Of a DNA stretch of 64,000 bases, positions 51,237 to 60,542 are shown one piece after another (position 1 is the first letter of the stretch; every line of letters starts with the position of its first letter). The notes beneath the pieces were generated by a model, which saw only the letters and a list, made by a program, of their open reading frames with translations, was not told the origin of the DNA and did not search any database. The DNA comes from Mucilaginibacter sp. (GTDB taxonomy: Bacteria > Bacteroidota > Bacteroidia > Sphingobacteriales > Sphingobacteriaceae), in the NCBI GenBank assembly GCA_028288025.1, contig JAQBOM010000001.1:148139-212138 (forward strand), written 5' to 3'. The translations under genes were made by a program, and so were the position numbers.

Positions 51237-51386
51237 TTATTCGCGGTTTTTTCGGCGATTGCGCGCCAGTATCAGCCCGAGGGCGGCGCCCACACCCATA
51301 CCTATTGCCAGGTTATGCACTGCAAAACCAATGCCCACGCCAACAGCCAGGCCGGCGGCATAAAATAAAAGGGTGGTTTTGTACAT
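51237..51386 (-). CDS. 49-aa glycine-rich membrane protein, below ORF-track cutoff
   Basis: Manual translation: MYKTTLLFYAAGLAVGVGIGFAVHNLAIGMGVGAALGLILARNRRKNRE*. Confidence 0.55.
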   Translation of the reverse strand: MYKTTLLFYAAGLAVGVGIGFAVHNLAIGMGVGAALGLILARNRRKNRE

Positions 51387-51488
51387 ATTGATAAAGGTAA
51401 ACTTTTCTTAGCTCCTAGTTGATCGTTCATGGTTCATAGCCGATTAAACTTTCACTGCATCGCAGCTACCATGAACTATGAAATACAA

Positions 51489-52184
51489 TCAAAACTCAAG
51501 CGGCCCCAGCCGGCGCATATTTCTCATGATGAGGTATTGCCGGTGCCTCAGGTACCGTGTGGGGTGCGTGGCCGACCATTTAAGCGGACTTGGAAATATT
51601 ACAGCAATAGCGGCAGCTTCGTGGTTGGTTAGGTCGGATGCCGGTTTGTTAAAATAAGCCTGCGATGCCGCTTCTACGCCGTAAATGCCGTCGCCGGTTT
51701 CAATTACGTTCAGGTACACCTCCATTATTCGCTTCTTGCTCCAGAATATCTCCATTAAAAAGGTAAACCAAGCCTCAAACGCTTTTCGCACAAGCGACCT
51801 GCCCGGCCATAAGAAAACATTTTTTGCAGTTTGCTGCGATATGGTGCTGCCGCCGATCAGTTTTTTGCTGTGCGCGTTCTTTTTGATCGCCTTTTCAATG
51901 GCGCTGAAGTCGAAGCCGTGATTTTCCAGAAACGACTGGTCTTCGGCTGCTACGGCGGCGCGCTTCATCGGGTCGGCAATATCATCGAAACTTTTCCATT
52001 GCTTGTCTATCTTCCATTCCTTACCTGCCGCTTTGCGCTCAAAACCCCGTTGTATCATCAGCAGCGTAACCGGCGGGTTCACAAAACGGAAAAGTATAAC
52101 CGCCAAAATACTGCCCACCACAAAAAATATCAGCACCAGCTTAACAATGCGCCATATCAGCCTGGGTAATCCGCCTTTGATCAT
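51489..52184 (-). CDS. mtgA: Monofunctional biosynthetic peptidoglycan transglycosylase
   Basis: AVAAEDQSFLENHGFDFSAIEKAIK, GGSTISQQTAKNVFLWPGRS; N-terminus trimmed since the longer ORF runs into a repeat. Confidence 0.93.
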   Translation of the reverse strand: MIKGGLPRLIWRIVKLVLIFFVVGSILAVILFRFVNPPVTLLMIQRGFERKAAGKEWKIDKQWKSFDDIADPMKRAAVAAEDQSFLENHGFDFSAIEKAIKKNAHSKKLIGGSTISQQTAKNVFLWPGRSLVRKAFEAWFTFLMEIFWSKKRIMEVYLNVIETGDGIYGVEAASQAYFNKPASDLTNHEAAAIAVIFPSPLKWSATHPTRYLRHRQYLIMRNMRRLGPLEF

Positions 52185-52210
52185 GGGATAAACATACAAA
52201 TTTATCCTTT

Positions 52211-52298
52211 GTCGTCCTGAACGTAGTGAAGGATCTTCTTCACCTGACATATCGCGTGCACCGTCGTAGAAGATTCTTCGTTAGCACTCAGAATGACA
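52211..52298. repeat. Intergenic inverted-repeat element (gtcctgaacgtagtgaaggatct family)
   Basis: GTCGTCCTGAACGTAGTGAAGGATCTTCTTC ... GTAGAAGATTCTTCGTTAGCACTCAGAATGACA. Confidence 0.75.
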
Positions 52299-52346
52299 AA
52301 AAGAAAAAGGTGTTAAGCTTTCACCTAACACCTTTAAATAATATCT

Positions 52347-52379
52347 AAATCCGAAATCGAAAATCCGAAATCCGAAATT
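52347..52379. repeat. Heptanucleotide repeat
   Basis: AAATCCG AAATCGA AAATCCG AAATCCG AAATT; abuts rplI stop codon. Confidence 0.85.
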
Positions 52380-52821
52380 ACTCCGCTACTACTTCAAACG
52401 GAACCCTAACCTTAACCTCTTTGTGCAGGTTAACGTTGGCAATATACTCGCCAACAAATTTTGGTTCCTGGTCAAAAGTAATACGGCGGCGGTCAACCTC
52501 AAAGCCTTCTTTTTTCAAAGCATCGGCAATTTGAATGGTATTGATAGCACCGAATATTTTGCCTGTTTCGCCGGCTTTAGCACCGATAGAAAGTTTAACA
52601 CCTTCCAAACGGGCAGCAATAGCATCGGCATCCTTGCGGATCTTATCCTGTTTAAACTGCGCCTGCTTCAGGTTCTCGGCCAGCACCTTGCGGGCCGATT
52701 CAGTAGCCTGTATGGCATAACCCTTAGGGATAAGGAAATTACGGCCATAACCTGGTTTAACGTTTACTACATCGTCTTTATCACCGAGGTTTTTTACGTC
52801 TTGTTTTAAAATAACTTCCAT
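52378..52821 (-). CDS. rplI: 50S ribosomal protein L9
   Basis: MEVILKQDVKNLGDKDDVVNVKPGYGRNFLIPKGYAI. Confidence 0.97.
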   Translation of the reverse strand: MEVILKQDVKNLGDKDDVVNVKPGYGRNFLIPKGYAIQATESARKVLAENLKQAQFKQDKIRKDADAIAARLEGVKLSIGAKAGETGKIFGAINTIQIADALKKEGFEVDRRRITFDQEPKFVGEYIANVNLHKEVKVRVPFEVVAE

Positions 52822-52837
52822 TGTATATACCTCCTGA

Positions 52838-53101
52838 TTATTTTAATGAATCTGTAACATACGGCAATAAACCGATGTGGCGTGCACGCTTAACAGCCTG
52901 GGCCACCTTACGCTGAAACTTTAACGAAGTTCCGGTTAAACGGCGTGGTAAAACCTTACCCTGGTCGTTTATAAACTTCAATAAAAAGTTAGCGTCTTTA
53001 TAGTCGATATACTTAATCCCGTTCTTTTTAAAACGGCAGTATTTTTTACGTGTATCCTCCACTTTGGGAGCGGTAACGTATTTAATTTGTTCGTTTGCCA
53101 T
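52838..53101 (-). CDS. rpsR: 30S ribosomal protein S18
   Basis: [47 protein letters not shown]. Confidence 0.97.
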   Translation of the reverse strand: MANEQIKYVTAPKVEDTRKKYCRFKKNGIKYIDYKDANFLLKFINDQGKVLPRRLTGTSLKFQRKVAQAVKRARHIGLLPYVTDSLK

Positions 53102-53469
53102 TAGCTTGCAGCCTCCTCTGTTTTAACTGGTTTCTTTTGGTTGAATGCGCCGCTGCGTTTCTTCTCATTATACGCGATGGCATGTTTGTCCAGCGAGATA
53201 GTGAGGAAACGCAAAACACGCTCATCGCGCCTTAATTCAATCTCCAGTTTGTTAATTAAATCACCCGGAGCCTTAAATTCAGTTAAGTGATAGTACCCTG
53301 TAGTTTTCTTTTGAATAGGGTACGCAAGTTTTCTCAAACCCCAATTATCCTCCTGGACAATTTCGGCTCCGTTATCAGTAATGAATTTGCTGTATTTGGC
53401 TATAGCCTCCTTAGCAGTATCAACTGATAACAACGGGGTTAGAACGATCACGATTTCGTACTGTTGCAT
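53101..53469 (-). CDS. rpsF: 30S ribosomal protein S6
   Basis: [41 protein letters not shown]; order rpsF-rpsR-rplI. Confidence 0.97.
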   Translation of the reverse strand: MQQYEIVIVLTPLLSVDTAKEAIAKYSKFITDNGAEIVQEDNWGLRKLAYPIQKKTTGYYHLTEFKAPGDLINKLEIELRRDERVLRFLTISLDKHAIAYNEKKRSGAFNQKKPVKTEEAAS

Positions 53470-53832
53470 TGTTATACTTTGATTTTTAATTATTTACCCG
53501 CTATTACGGGGCTGCAAATATAGGGAGATTTTTGTTATTATCAAACAGTAAATGAGGTCAATTTATACGGAGAATAATATTTGTTTTAACTAAGCGGTTG
53601 TAGCGGGGTAAGGGGAGGATATTCCATGGATAAGATAACGTGTGGGTTAATTAGGATACCTAAGGTATCTTATAGGCATGTTTTGAATGAGGACTGGGTG
53701 TGTTTACGGTTAAGGTTAATGGATTATAGTTATGGTTAGGATTATGATTATGGGTGAGAATGAGGAATAAAATGGAGAAAAGGAATAAGCGTAAGAGATA
53801 ATAAATTGAGCGAAGCTAAAATTTTTCCCCAA

Positions 53833-53896
53833 CCCTCCATTTTGCCTGCAAAAGGGAGGGTGGTCAAGCGAAGCGATGTCCCGATAGCTATCGGGA
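53833..53896. repeat. Intergenic palindromic repeat pair
   Basis: CCCTCCaTTTTGC-ct-GCAAAAgGGAGGG followed by perfect 18-bp palindrome TCCCGATAGCTATCGGGA. Confidence 0.8.
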
Positions 53897-54081
53897 GGGT
53901 GGGTAGATGTACGCGCGACATTAACGTCAATGCTGCCAACCGCCACTGCCAACTGCTACTTTAATTTGGGCGCCCGGGCGGGATATCCGCTAATACTGCG
54001 CGGGCATTAGCCGCGGCCCATCCTGAGGCCCCGAAGTGGCCGGTATCCGCTGCTATCCCTGGCGCAAAAAGGGGTGTCCGT

Positions 54082-54606
54082 TCAATACCCACCCAAAATT
54101 ATCTTTTTAATTACTTTTTGATTACTATTCCCATAGTCGTATTCCAAAAACCTGTCGGTAGTTACATTATCTGCACGCTTTAAATCATAAACTTTCGCAC
54201 ATTTATTGTCACGGCATTTGACATCAAACCCTGACGGCAGTATTGCGATGCTTTTTCCTACTGCACTTAGCACTTCCGGATGGCCGAATGTTAAATTAAA
54301 ACCGGGTTTGGTGATTTCAAAATCCATAAGCCCCTTATCCTCGAAGTAGAAATTTGCACCATCGTAAATAATAACATAACCCATCTTATCATCCGTCTCA
54401 AAATTGTATTTTTTTATTTGCACCGGTTTGCCAAAAGTTGAAATAAGTGTTTTTTGCGAACAGCCTGGGTGAACGGCCTTGCTCACGCCTTTGGATATGC
54501 GAATATCAGCCAGTTTTAACCCGGGTGCCCGGAGAGTCGCCGAACTTAGAACAACCGACGTAGCCAATGCAACTATCAGTGTGAAATTTTTATATACCTG
54601 TTTCAT
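54082..54606 (-). CDS. Secreted hypothetical protein
   Basis: Signal peptide; 174 aa; no recognised family. Confidence 0.65.
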   Translation of the reverse strand: MKQVYKNFTLIVALATSVVLSSATLRAPGLKLADIRISKGVSKAVHPGCSQKTLISTFGKPVQIKKYNFETDDKMGYVIIYDGANFYFEDKGLMDFEITKPGFNLTFGHPEVLSAVGKSIAILPSGFDVKCRDNKCAKVYDLKRADNVTTDRFLEYDYGNSNQKVIKKIILGGY

Positions 54607-54764
54607 AAGCTTAAATATCGAAAATTAAATTTCATTTGCAACGCTTATTTTGATCCCGCGGTGACACTTTGCATGTCAACCTCGCATAACTTCGGCGAAA
54701 GTTCGGGTATATTTGCCGCAGCGAAAGCTTCGATATTACAATAAAGCTAAAACCACATCTTACC

Positions 54765-55646
54765 ATGCACATCCCCAAAACAATCACCATAGCCGCTAAA
54801 AGCGACCATCCATTAACCGTTAACCGATTGGGCTACGGCACCATGCGCCTTACCGGTCCCCAGATATACGGCGAACCGGCGAACAGGCCCGAAGCGCTGC
54901 AAATATTAAAACAAGCCATAAAAAGCGGCATCAATTTTTTAGACACTGCCGACTATTACGGCGAGGACGTAACCAACCGTTTAATAGCCGAAGCGTTATA
55001 CCCTTACCCCAAGGACCTGGTGATCTGCACCAAGGTTGGCGGCGCGCGAACGCCTGACAAAAGCTGGATACCATTTAACCGCCCCGAAAACCTGCGGAGC
55101 AGTATTGATAATAACCTGCGTACGCTTAAACAGGAGCAAATTTCACTTGTGCACTTCCGGGCGATTGCCGGTGCCGGCGCGCCTTTTAAGGAATCGATGG
55201 ATGCCATGTTCGAACTGCAAAAAGAAGGAAAAATACTGCACGTTGGCGTAAGCAATGTAACCCGTGATGAACTGCAAACAGCCATCGCAATGGGCGAAAT
55301 AGCCACTGTAGAAAATATGTATGGCCACGCGCAGCGTACCACGCATAAAGCCGGGCATATGGAAAGCAATGGAGGCGAAGAAGTGCTGGATATTTGCGAA
55401 CAAAACGGCATACCGCTTATTCCGTATTTTTCGTTGTTTTTATCCATGCCGAAAAAAGATGTGCGCATGGCTGAGATCGCAAAGAAATACGGCATCAGCG
55501 AAGTTCAGGCAAACATCGCCTGGCTGCTCCACCGCTCCCCATGGATATTGCCCATACCCGGAACATCCTCATTAAAACATTTCGAAGAAAACCTAAAAGC
55601 AGCAGAAATTCAATTGACTGATGAGGATATGGAGTTTCTTGATTAA
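54765..55646 (+). CDS. Aldo/keto reductase
   Basis: LGYGTMRLTGPQIYGEP, FLDTADYYGE, WLLHRSPWILPIPGTSSLKHFEENL. Confidence 0.94.
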   Translation: MHIPKTITIAAKSDHPLTVNRLGYGTMRLTGPQIYGEPANRPEALQILKQAIKSGINFLDTADYYGEDVTNRLIAEALYPYPKDLVICTKVGGARTPDKSWIPFNRPENLRSSIDNNLRTLKQEQISLVHFRAIAGAGAPFKESMDAMFELQKEGKILHVGVSNVTRDELQTAIAMGEIATVENMYGHAQRTTHKAGHMESNGGEEVLDICEQNGIPLIPYFSLFLSMPKKDVRMAEIAKKYGISEVQANIAWLLHRSPWILPIPGTSSLKHFEENLKAAEIQLTDEDMEFLD

Positions 55647-55728
55647 TTAACCATTACCTTTGTTCTCTGTCCCCGCAGGTCTCTCGAAGAGGACCCCGCG
55701 ATTGGATGATTGTCCGTGATAAAAACCT

Positions 55729-56025
55729 ATGATAATGCTGTGTAACGAATTGCAAAATGAAGTGTTGTCGCCCTTGGAGTTGTCTCCAACAAGCAACGCG
55801 AATTTGTCGGATATAGCGCCGGCTGGAACCGGCGCAATAACCCTTCTATCCCCCGGCGACGGCGATTCATTCGACGATGAAGAACAGGATGACTGGTCGG
55901 ACGTAGACGACGAAGATTTCGAAGACATGGCCGAAGACGAAAACGACCTCCACGAGATAGAGCTCGAAAACGACATCTTCGACCCCGAAGACGACGACCA
56001 CCTCCCACCTGAAGAAGATTTTTAG
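55729..56025 (+). CDS. Hypothetical small protein with hyperacidic C-terminal half
   Basis: ORF; last 52 residues contain 29 Asp/Glu and no Lys/Arg; start uncertain. Confidence 0.45.
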   Translation: MIMLCNELQNEVLSPLELSPTSNANLSDIAPAGTGAITLLSPGDGDSFDDEEQDDWSDVDDEDFEDMAEDENDLHEIELENDIFDPEDDDHLPPEEDF

Positions 56026-56043
56026 AAAAAACAAAAAGAGCGC

Positions 56044-56136
56044 TGTCATGCTGAGCCCCGTCGAAGCACGTGCGCAAAGGCCTTTACACGCATCCTTTCC
56101 TTCGATACATTCAGAACGGGCTCATCCAGGATGACA
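56044..56136. repeat. Intergenic inverted-repeat element (tgtcatgctgagc...gtcgaagca family)
   Basis: TGTCATGCTGAGCCCCGTCGAAGCA ... CCTTCGATACATTCAGAACGGGCTCATCCAGGATGACA. Confidence 0.7.
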
Positions 56137-56206
56137 CCCTTATTGATTTACCAACAATTCGTCAATCCTATTTTAACATACCCAATTTCTCATTACCTTA
56201 GTAGCT

Positions 56207-58012
56207 GTGGATAATTTTATTGTTTCGGCACGCAAATATCGCCCGGCTACCTTTGAAAGTGTTGTAGGTCAGCAGCATATCACCAGCACGTTAAAAAACG
56301 CCATAAAAAATAATCAGCTGGCGCAGGCATTTTTATTCTGCGGCCCCCGTGGCGTGGGCAAAACTACCTGTGCGCGTATCCTGGCAAAAACCATTAACTG
56401 CGAAAATTTGCAGCCCAACGGCGAGGCTTGCGGCGTTTGCGCCTCATGCCAGTCGTTTCAGAATGGTAATTCCTTTAACGTACATGAGTTGGATGCTGCA
56501 TCAAACAACTCGGTCGATGATATCCGCAGCCTGATCGAGCAGGTGCGCATACCGCCACAGGGCGTGCGCTATAAAATTTATATCATCGATGAGGTGCACA
56601 TGTTATCGGCATCGGCTTTCAACGCGTTTTTAAAAACGCTGGAAGAGCCGCCGCATTATGCCATTTTTATACTGGCGACTACCGAAAAGCATAAAATACT
56701 GCCCACTATACTTTCACGCTGCCAGATATTTGATTTTAACCGCATCCGTGTGGAGGATATGGCGGCCCATCTGGCATCCATCGCTCAAAAGGAGAACATT
56801 AGCTACGAGGCCGACGGATTACACATCATCGCGCAAAAAGCCGACGGCGGCCTGCGCGACGCCCTGTCCATGTTCGACCAGATCGTGAGCTTCTCCGGCG
56901 GAAACGTAACATATCGTTCCGTAATTGATAACCTTAACATCCTCGACTATGATTACTATTTTAATGTAACCGATAGCCTGTTAACCGAGGACAGTGCCAA
57001 AACCCTGTTGCTTTTTGATGAGATACTGGCCCGCGGTTTCGACGGAGCGCACTTTATATCCGGCTTGTCCGAACATTTTCGCAACCTGCTGGTAAGCAAA
57101 GACCAGTCGACATTAAAGCTGCTGGAAGTAAGCGAGGGCATCAAGGCCAAATACCTGCAGCAATCGCAGGCATCCAGTGTTTCCTTCCTGCTTTCGGCAA
57201 TGAACATTGCCAACCAGTGCGATCTGAGCTACAAGCAAAGCAAAAATCAACGCCTCCAGGTTGAGCTGGCCCTGCTTAAAATGTGTAACCTGGTATCGGT
57301 CTTTAGCCTGGCCGCTAACCCGCTTAGCGCGATGCCCGCCGCTGGTGAGCAAATAAAAAAAAAACCTGATACCGCAGCAATAGTACCCGAAAAGCCGGTC
57401 AAAGAGGACGTAGTATCAATGGTCAGCGAGGCGCCGCTCGGTTACAGCACAGCTAAAGATCAGCCTGAGGATAAACCGCCGGTAAAAGAAGTTAAAGAAG
57501 AACCGCCTGCCGAAAAGCCAAAGGTATTTATCCCCAACGCAAACGGAGCCGGCACATCGGTAAAGATCCCGTCGTTAAAAGATATGGGTAAATCTGCCGA
57601 AGTGTTGTTGGAAGAGGAAGATCCCTATCTCAAAGGTGATGACAAAGAAGATTTCACCCCCGACCAATTCCTGCAATGCTGGAGCGATTTCGCGGCAAAG
57701 CTCAAAGTCGAGGGGAAGAAAAATGCGCTAACTATATTCATCTCTACCCCGCCGACTTTAATTGGTACGAATAGCTATGAGATCGTCGTGGAAAATAAAG
57801 TGCAGGAAAACATGTTCCGCGATGAGCGCCCCAACCTGCATAACTTTTTGCGCAGCAACTTAAAAAACTACGATATTGAAGTAAGCGTCCGTGTTGATGA
57901 AAAAGCGGTTGTAAAACGCCCATATACCGCTTCCGAAAAATTTCAGCATATGGCCGCCAAAAACCCGGCATTGGTTGATTTGAAGAATAAGTTTAACCTG
58001 GATTTTGATTAG
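56207..58012 (+). CDS. dnaX: DNA polymerase III subunit gamma/tau
   Basis: GPRGVGKTTCARILAKTINC, CASC zinc motifs, IIDEVHMLSASAFNAFLKTLEEPP; GTG start. Confidence 0.96.
   Translation: MDNFIVSARKYRPATFESVVGQQHITSTLKNAIKNNQLAQAFLFCGPRGVGKTTCARILAKTINCENLQPNGEACGVCASCQSFQNGNSFNVHELDAASNNSVDDIRSLIEQVRIPPQGVRYKIYIIDEVHMLSASAFNAFLKTLEEPPHYAIFILATTEKHKILPTILSRCQIFDFNRIRVEDMAAHLASIAQKENISYEADGLHIIAQKADGGLRDALSMFDQIVSFSGGNVTYRSVIDNLNILDYDYYFNVTDSLLTEDSAKTLLLFDEILARGFDGAHFISGLSEHFRNLLVSKDQSTLKLLEVSEGIKAKYLQQSQASSVSFLLSAMNIANQCDLSYKQSKNQRLQVELALLKMCNLVSVFSLAANPLSAMPAAGEQIKKKPDTAAIVPEKPVKEDVVSMVSEAPLGYSTAKDQPEDKPPVKEVKEEPPAEKPKVFIPNANGAGTSVKIPSLKDMGKSAEVLLEEEDPYLKGDDKEDFTPDQFLQCWSDFAAKLKVEGKKNALTIFISTPPTLIGTNSYEIVVENKVQENMFRDERPNLHNFLRSNLKNYDIEVSVRVDEKAVVKRPYTASEKFQHMAAKNPALVDLKNKFNLDFD
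57355..57364 (+). other. A10 slippery homopolymer tract in dnaX
   Basis: GAG CAA ATA AAA AAA AAA CCT GAT in frame; ACC TGA in -1 frame; TAG after NLIPQQ in +1 frame. Confidence 0.8.
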
Positions 58013-58059
58013 GGGAGTCCATGGTCGATAGATCATAGTAGTAATCTTGCCCAAATGTG

Positions 58060-58087
58060 CCATGGTCCATGGACCATCGACTATGGA
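58060..58087. repeat. Heptanucleotide-period repeat
   Basis: CCATGGT CCATGGA CCATCGA CTATGGA. Confidence 0.75.
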
Positions 58088-58092
58088 CTAAA

Positions 58093-59409
58093 CTACACCA
58101 CCTGGTTCAAAATCAATACCCCCGCCAATCCAACAACCGACACAATTGATTCCATTACCGACCATGAGCGGATAGTATCTTTAATAGACAGGTTAAAATA
58201 CTCCTTAAAAAGCCAGAACCCGCCGTCGTTCACATGAGAAAATGCCAGGCTGCCCGCGCCGATTGATAATACCATTAGATTAGGGTTTATGCTGGGATCG
58301 CGCATCACCATTGATGATACAATTCCCGCTGCTGTTAACCCCGCTACGGTTGCCGAGCCCAAACTAATCCGGATAACCGCGGCGATGATCCATCCCAAAA
58401 TCAGCGGCTGTAGATTAAAGCTTTGCAAAAGGCTGGAAATACTATTATTGATGCCACTATCTGTTAGCACCTGTTTAAACGCGCCCGAGCCGGCGATGAT
58501 CAGTAATATCAACGAAATATCTTTCGCTGCATCGCCATACAAAGTTCCCAGGTATTTCATCGTTTTGCCCTGCTTCAGGCCGAGCGTATAGGTGGCAACG
58601 ATAAGGGAGATGATCATAACAATTGGCGCATCGCCAATAAAAGCGATAAACTTATGCGCATTTCCTTTTGTATGATCAGTACTTAAATATAATGTAGTGC
58701 CCATCAACAGGATAACCGGCAGCAGCGCCGTCAAAAAACTGTTGGCAGACCCGGGAAGTTTTTCCGGCGGTAATTCTTCCGCCCTGAAGGTTGCCAGCGG
58801 TGTGGAGGGGATTTTTTTCAACGTACGTGCAAAAACCGGCCCGGCCAGTATGATTGCCGGAATAGCAAGTATGATCCCGTAAATTAATGTTTTCCCCATA
58901 TCGGCATGGAAGATCAGCACCAGCGCCGAAGGAGAGGGGTGTGGCGGTAAAAAACCATGCGTAACCGACAGTGCCGCCAGCATCGGCAACCCAATATATA
59001 CCGCCGGAAGCTTATATTTATACACCACCGAAAATATCAGCGGCACCATCAATACGAAACCTGTATTGTAAAACAAAGGTATCCCCACAATAAACCCTAC
59101 TACCACCAGCGCCCATTGAATATACTTTACGCCGAACAGGTTAACCAAAACCTCCGCTATCTTTTGCGCCGCGCCGCTGTCGGCAACCAGTTTTCCAAGC
59201 ATCGCCCCCAGGCAAATGATGATCGTTATGGTGCCCAGTGTTTCGCCCAGCCCTTTTTGGACAGACGTGGCCACCTTATCCAACGGAATGCCCAATAATA
59301 AGCCCGCGGTTATCGAAACGATAAGGAATGCCAAAAACGGGTTTACCCTGGCCCAACTCACCAAAACCACAAGCAAAATAATACAGAATAAAATGGTGAG
59401 CAACGGCAT
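58093..59409 (-). CDS. Gluconate:H+ symporter family (GntP) transporter
   Basis: GLGETLGTITIIICLGAMLGKLVADSGAAQKIAE; HGFLPPHPSPSALVLIF; SATVAGLTAAG. Confidence 0.93.
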   Translation of the reverse strand: MPLLTILFCIILLVVLVSWARVNPFLAFLIVSITAGLLLGIPLDKVATSVQKGLGETLGTITIIICLGAMLGKLVADSGAAQKIAEVLVNLFGVKYIQWALVVVGFIVGIPLFYNTGFVLMVPLIFSVVYKYKLPAVYIGLPMLAALSVTHGFLPPHPSPSALVLIFHADMGKTLIYGIILAIPAIILAGPVFARTLKKIPSTPLATFRAEELPPEKLPGSANSFLTALLPVILLMGTTLYLSTDHTKGNAHKFIAFIGDAPIVMIISLIVATYTLGLKQGKTMKYLGTLYGDAAKDISLILLIIAGSGAFKQVLTDSGINNSISSLLQSFNLQPLILGWIIAAVIRISLGSATVAGLTAAGIVSSMVMRDPSINPNLMVLSIGAGSLAFSHVNDGGFWLFKEYFNLSIKDTIRSWSVMESIVSVVGLAGVLILNQVV

Positions 59410-59512
59410 TCAGGCGTTCGGTTTAAAAGGCTATCCGACTAATGTAATAACAATATTTGTATTTGGAATTCTTGTCGATAAAATTCTTATTTTTAACATA
59501 AAAAACAAAGTC

Positions 59513-59914
59513 ATGAAATTGATCCCATATCTAAACTTCCAGGGCAATGCTGAAGAGGTGATGAATACCTATCAAAAAATATTCAACGCTGAAATTCACG
59601 ATGTAAGCCGCTTTGGCGATGCTGATTTCCCCATGCCCGAAGAACAGAAAAGTAAAATTATGCATGCACGGCTAACCTTTGACGATAATACCCTGATGTT
59701 CTCGGATGGTATGCCAAACGATAAGATCACTCATGGCGATGGCATTCATTTAAGCCTCGGCTTGACCGATGAAGCGCAATCCCGGTCAATTTTTAACCAG
59801 CTTGCCGAAGGTGGCAAAGTTGTAAGGCCAATGGAAAAACAATTTTGGGGCGCCCTGTTCGGCCAGGTAACCGATAAGTTCGGCATTCACTGGATGATCA
59901 ACTGCGATTTGTAA
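59513..59914 (+). CDS. VOC/PhnB-like protein
   Basis: MKLIPYLNFQGNAEEVMNTYQKIFNAEI..FWGALFGQVTDKFGIHWMINCDL. Confidence 0.92.
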   Translation: MKLIPYLNFQGNAEEVMNTYQKIFNAEIHDVSRFGDADFPMPEEQKSKIMHARLTFDDNTLMFSDGMPNDKITHGDGIHLSLGLTDEAQSRSIFNQLAEGGKVVRPMEKQFWGALFGQVTDKFGIHWMINCDL

Positions 59915-59985
59915 AAGGGGTTATATGACAAAGTAACACTACCAATATTTTATTCATTTCTTAAAATAAGTCTTATCAATAACCT

Positions 59986-60017
59986 AATAAACCAATGAAC
60001 CAGTGAACTAATGAACT
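59986..60017. repeat. Octanucleotide-period repeat
   Basis: AATAAACC AATGAACC AGTGAACT AATGAACT. Confidence 0.75.
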
Positions 60018-60409
60018 TCTTTCACCGCCGTAACCCTCGACCCATCCTTACCCGTTGTTTCAAAAATGATCTCCTTATCCGTCAGTTTCGATACCACAAA
60101 TGAAAACTCTCTTTTTTTTCCGTCCGGCATGCTTTCGGTGTATTCAATGTTATCGCCATCGGTTGTGAACCTGCCGTGCGATAAAACCTGGTTGTTCCAC
60201 GTGATCACGAGATCCTTGCTTTTGGTGAACAGGATGTTAGGCGCCTGCCGCTGTAGTTCGAAACCGTTCACGCTGTCGGGCGGGTTGTTTGGTTTTTCAA
60301 CCCTCACGTATTTCCATTTTCCGTAAAGCTGTTCGGGTTTTATAGTGGGCTTGCACGAAGCAAGAAAAAATAACAATACTGCAGCTGATATAAAAAAAGT
60401 ATTTTTCAT
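60008..60409 (-). CDS. Small lipocalin-like lipoprotein
   Basis: Lipoprotein signal LFFLASCKPT; LYGKWKYVRVEKP. Confidence 0.65.
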   Translation of the reverse strand: MKNTFFISAAVLLFFLASCKPTIKPEQLYGKWKYVRVEKPNNPPDSVNGFELQRQAPNILFTKSKDLVITWNNQVLSHGRFTTDGDNIEYTESMPDGKKREFSFVVSKLTDKEIIFETTGKDGSRVTAVKEVH

Positions 60410-60542
60410 GATGACGGTAATTTGCCCGAAAATACTAAAATGATCGCCGGAAAGTTTATTTCAGGCGTGTTATTCATTTTATCCATTGCCTGCATCACCT
60501 AAATCTGTTACTTTTAGCACCTTGACGATTAAACCGGTTTTT

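Noticed and set aside
59216-59512. N-terminal extension of the VOC protein ORF
   Set aside because: Antisense to the GntP gene; the VOC domain begins at ATG 59513.
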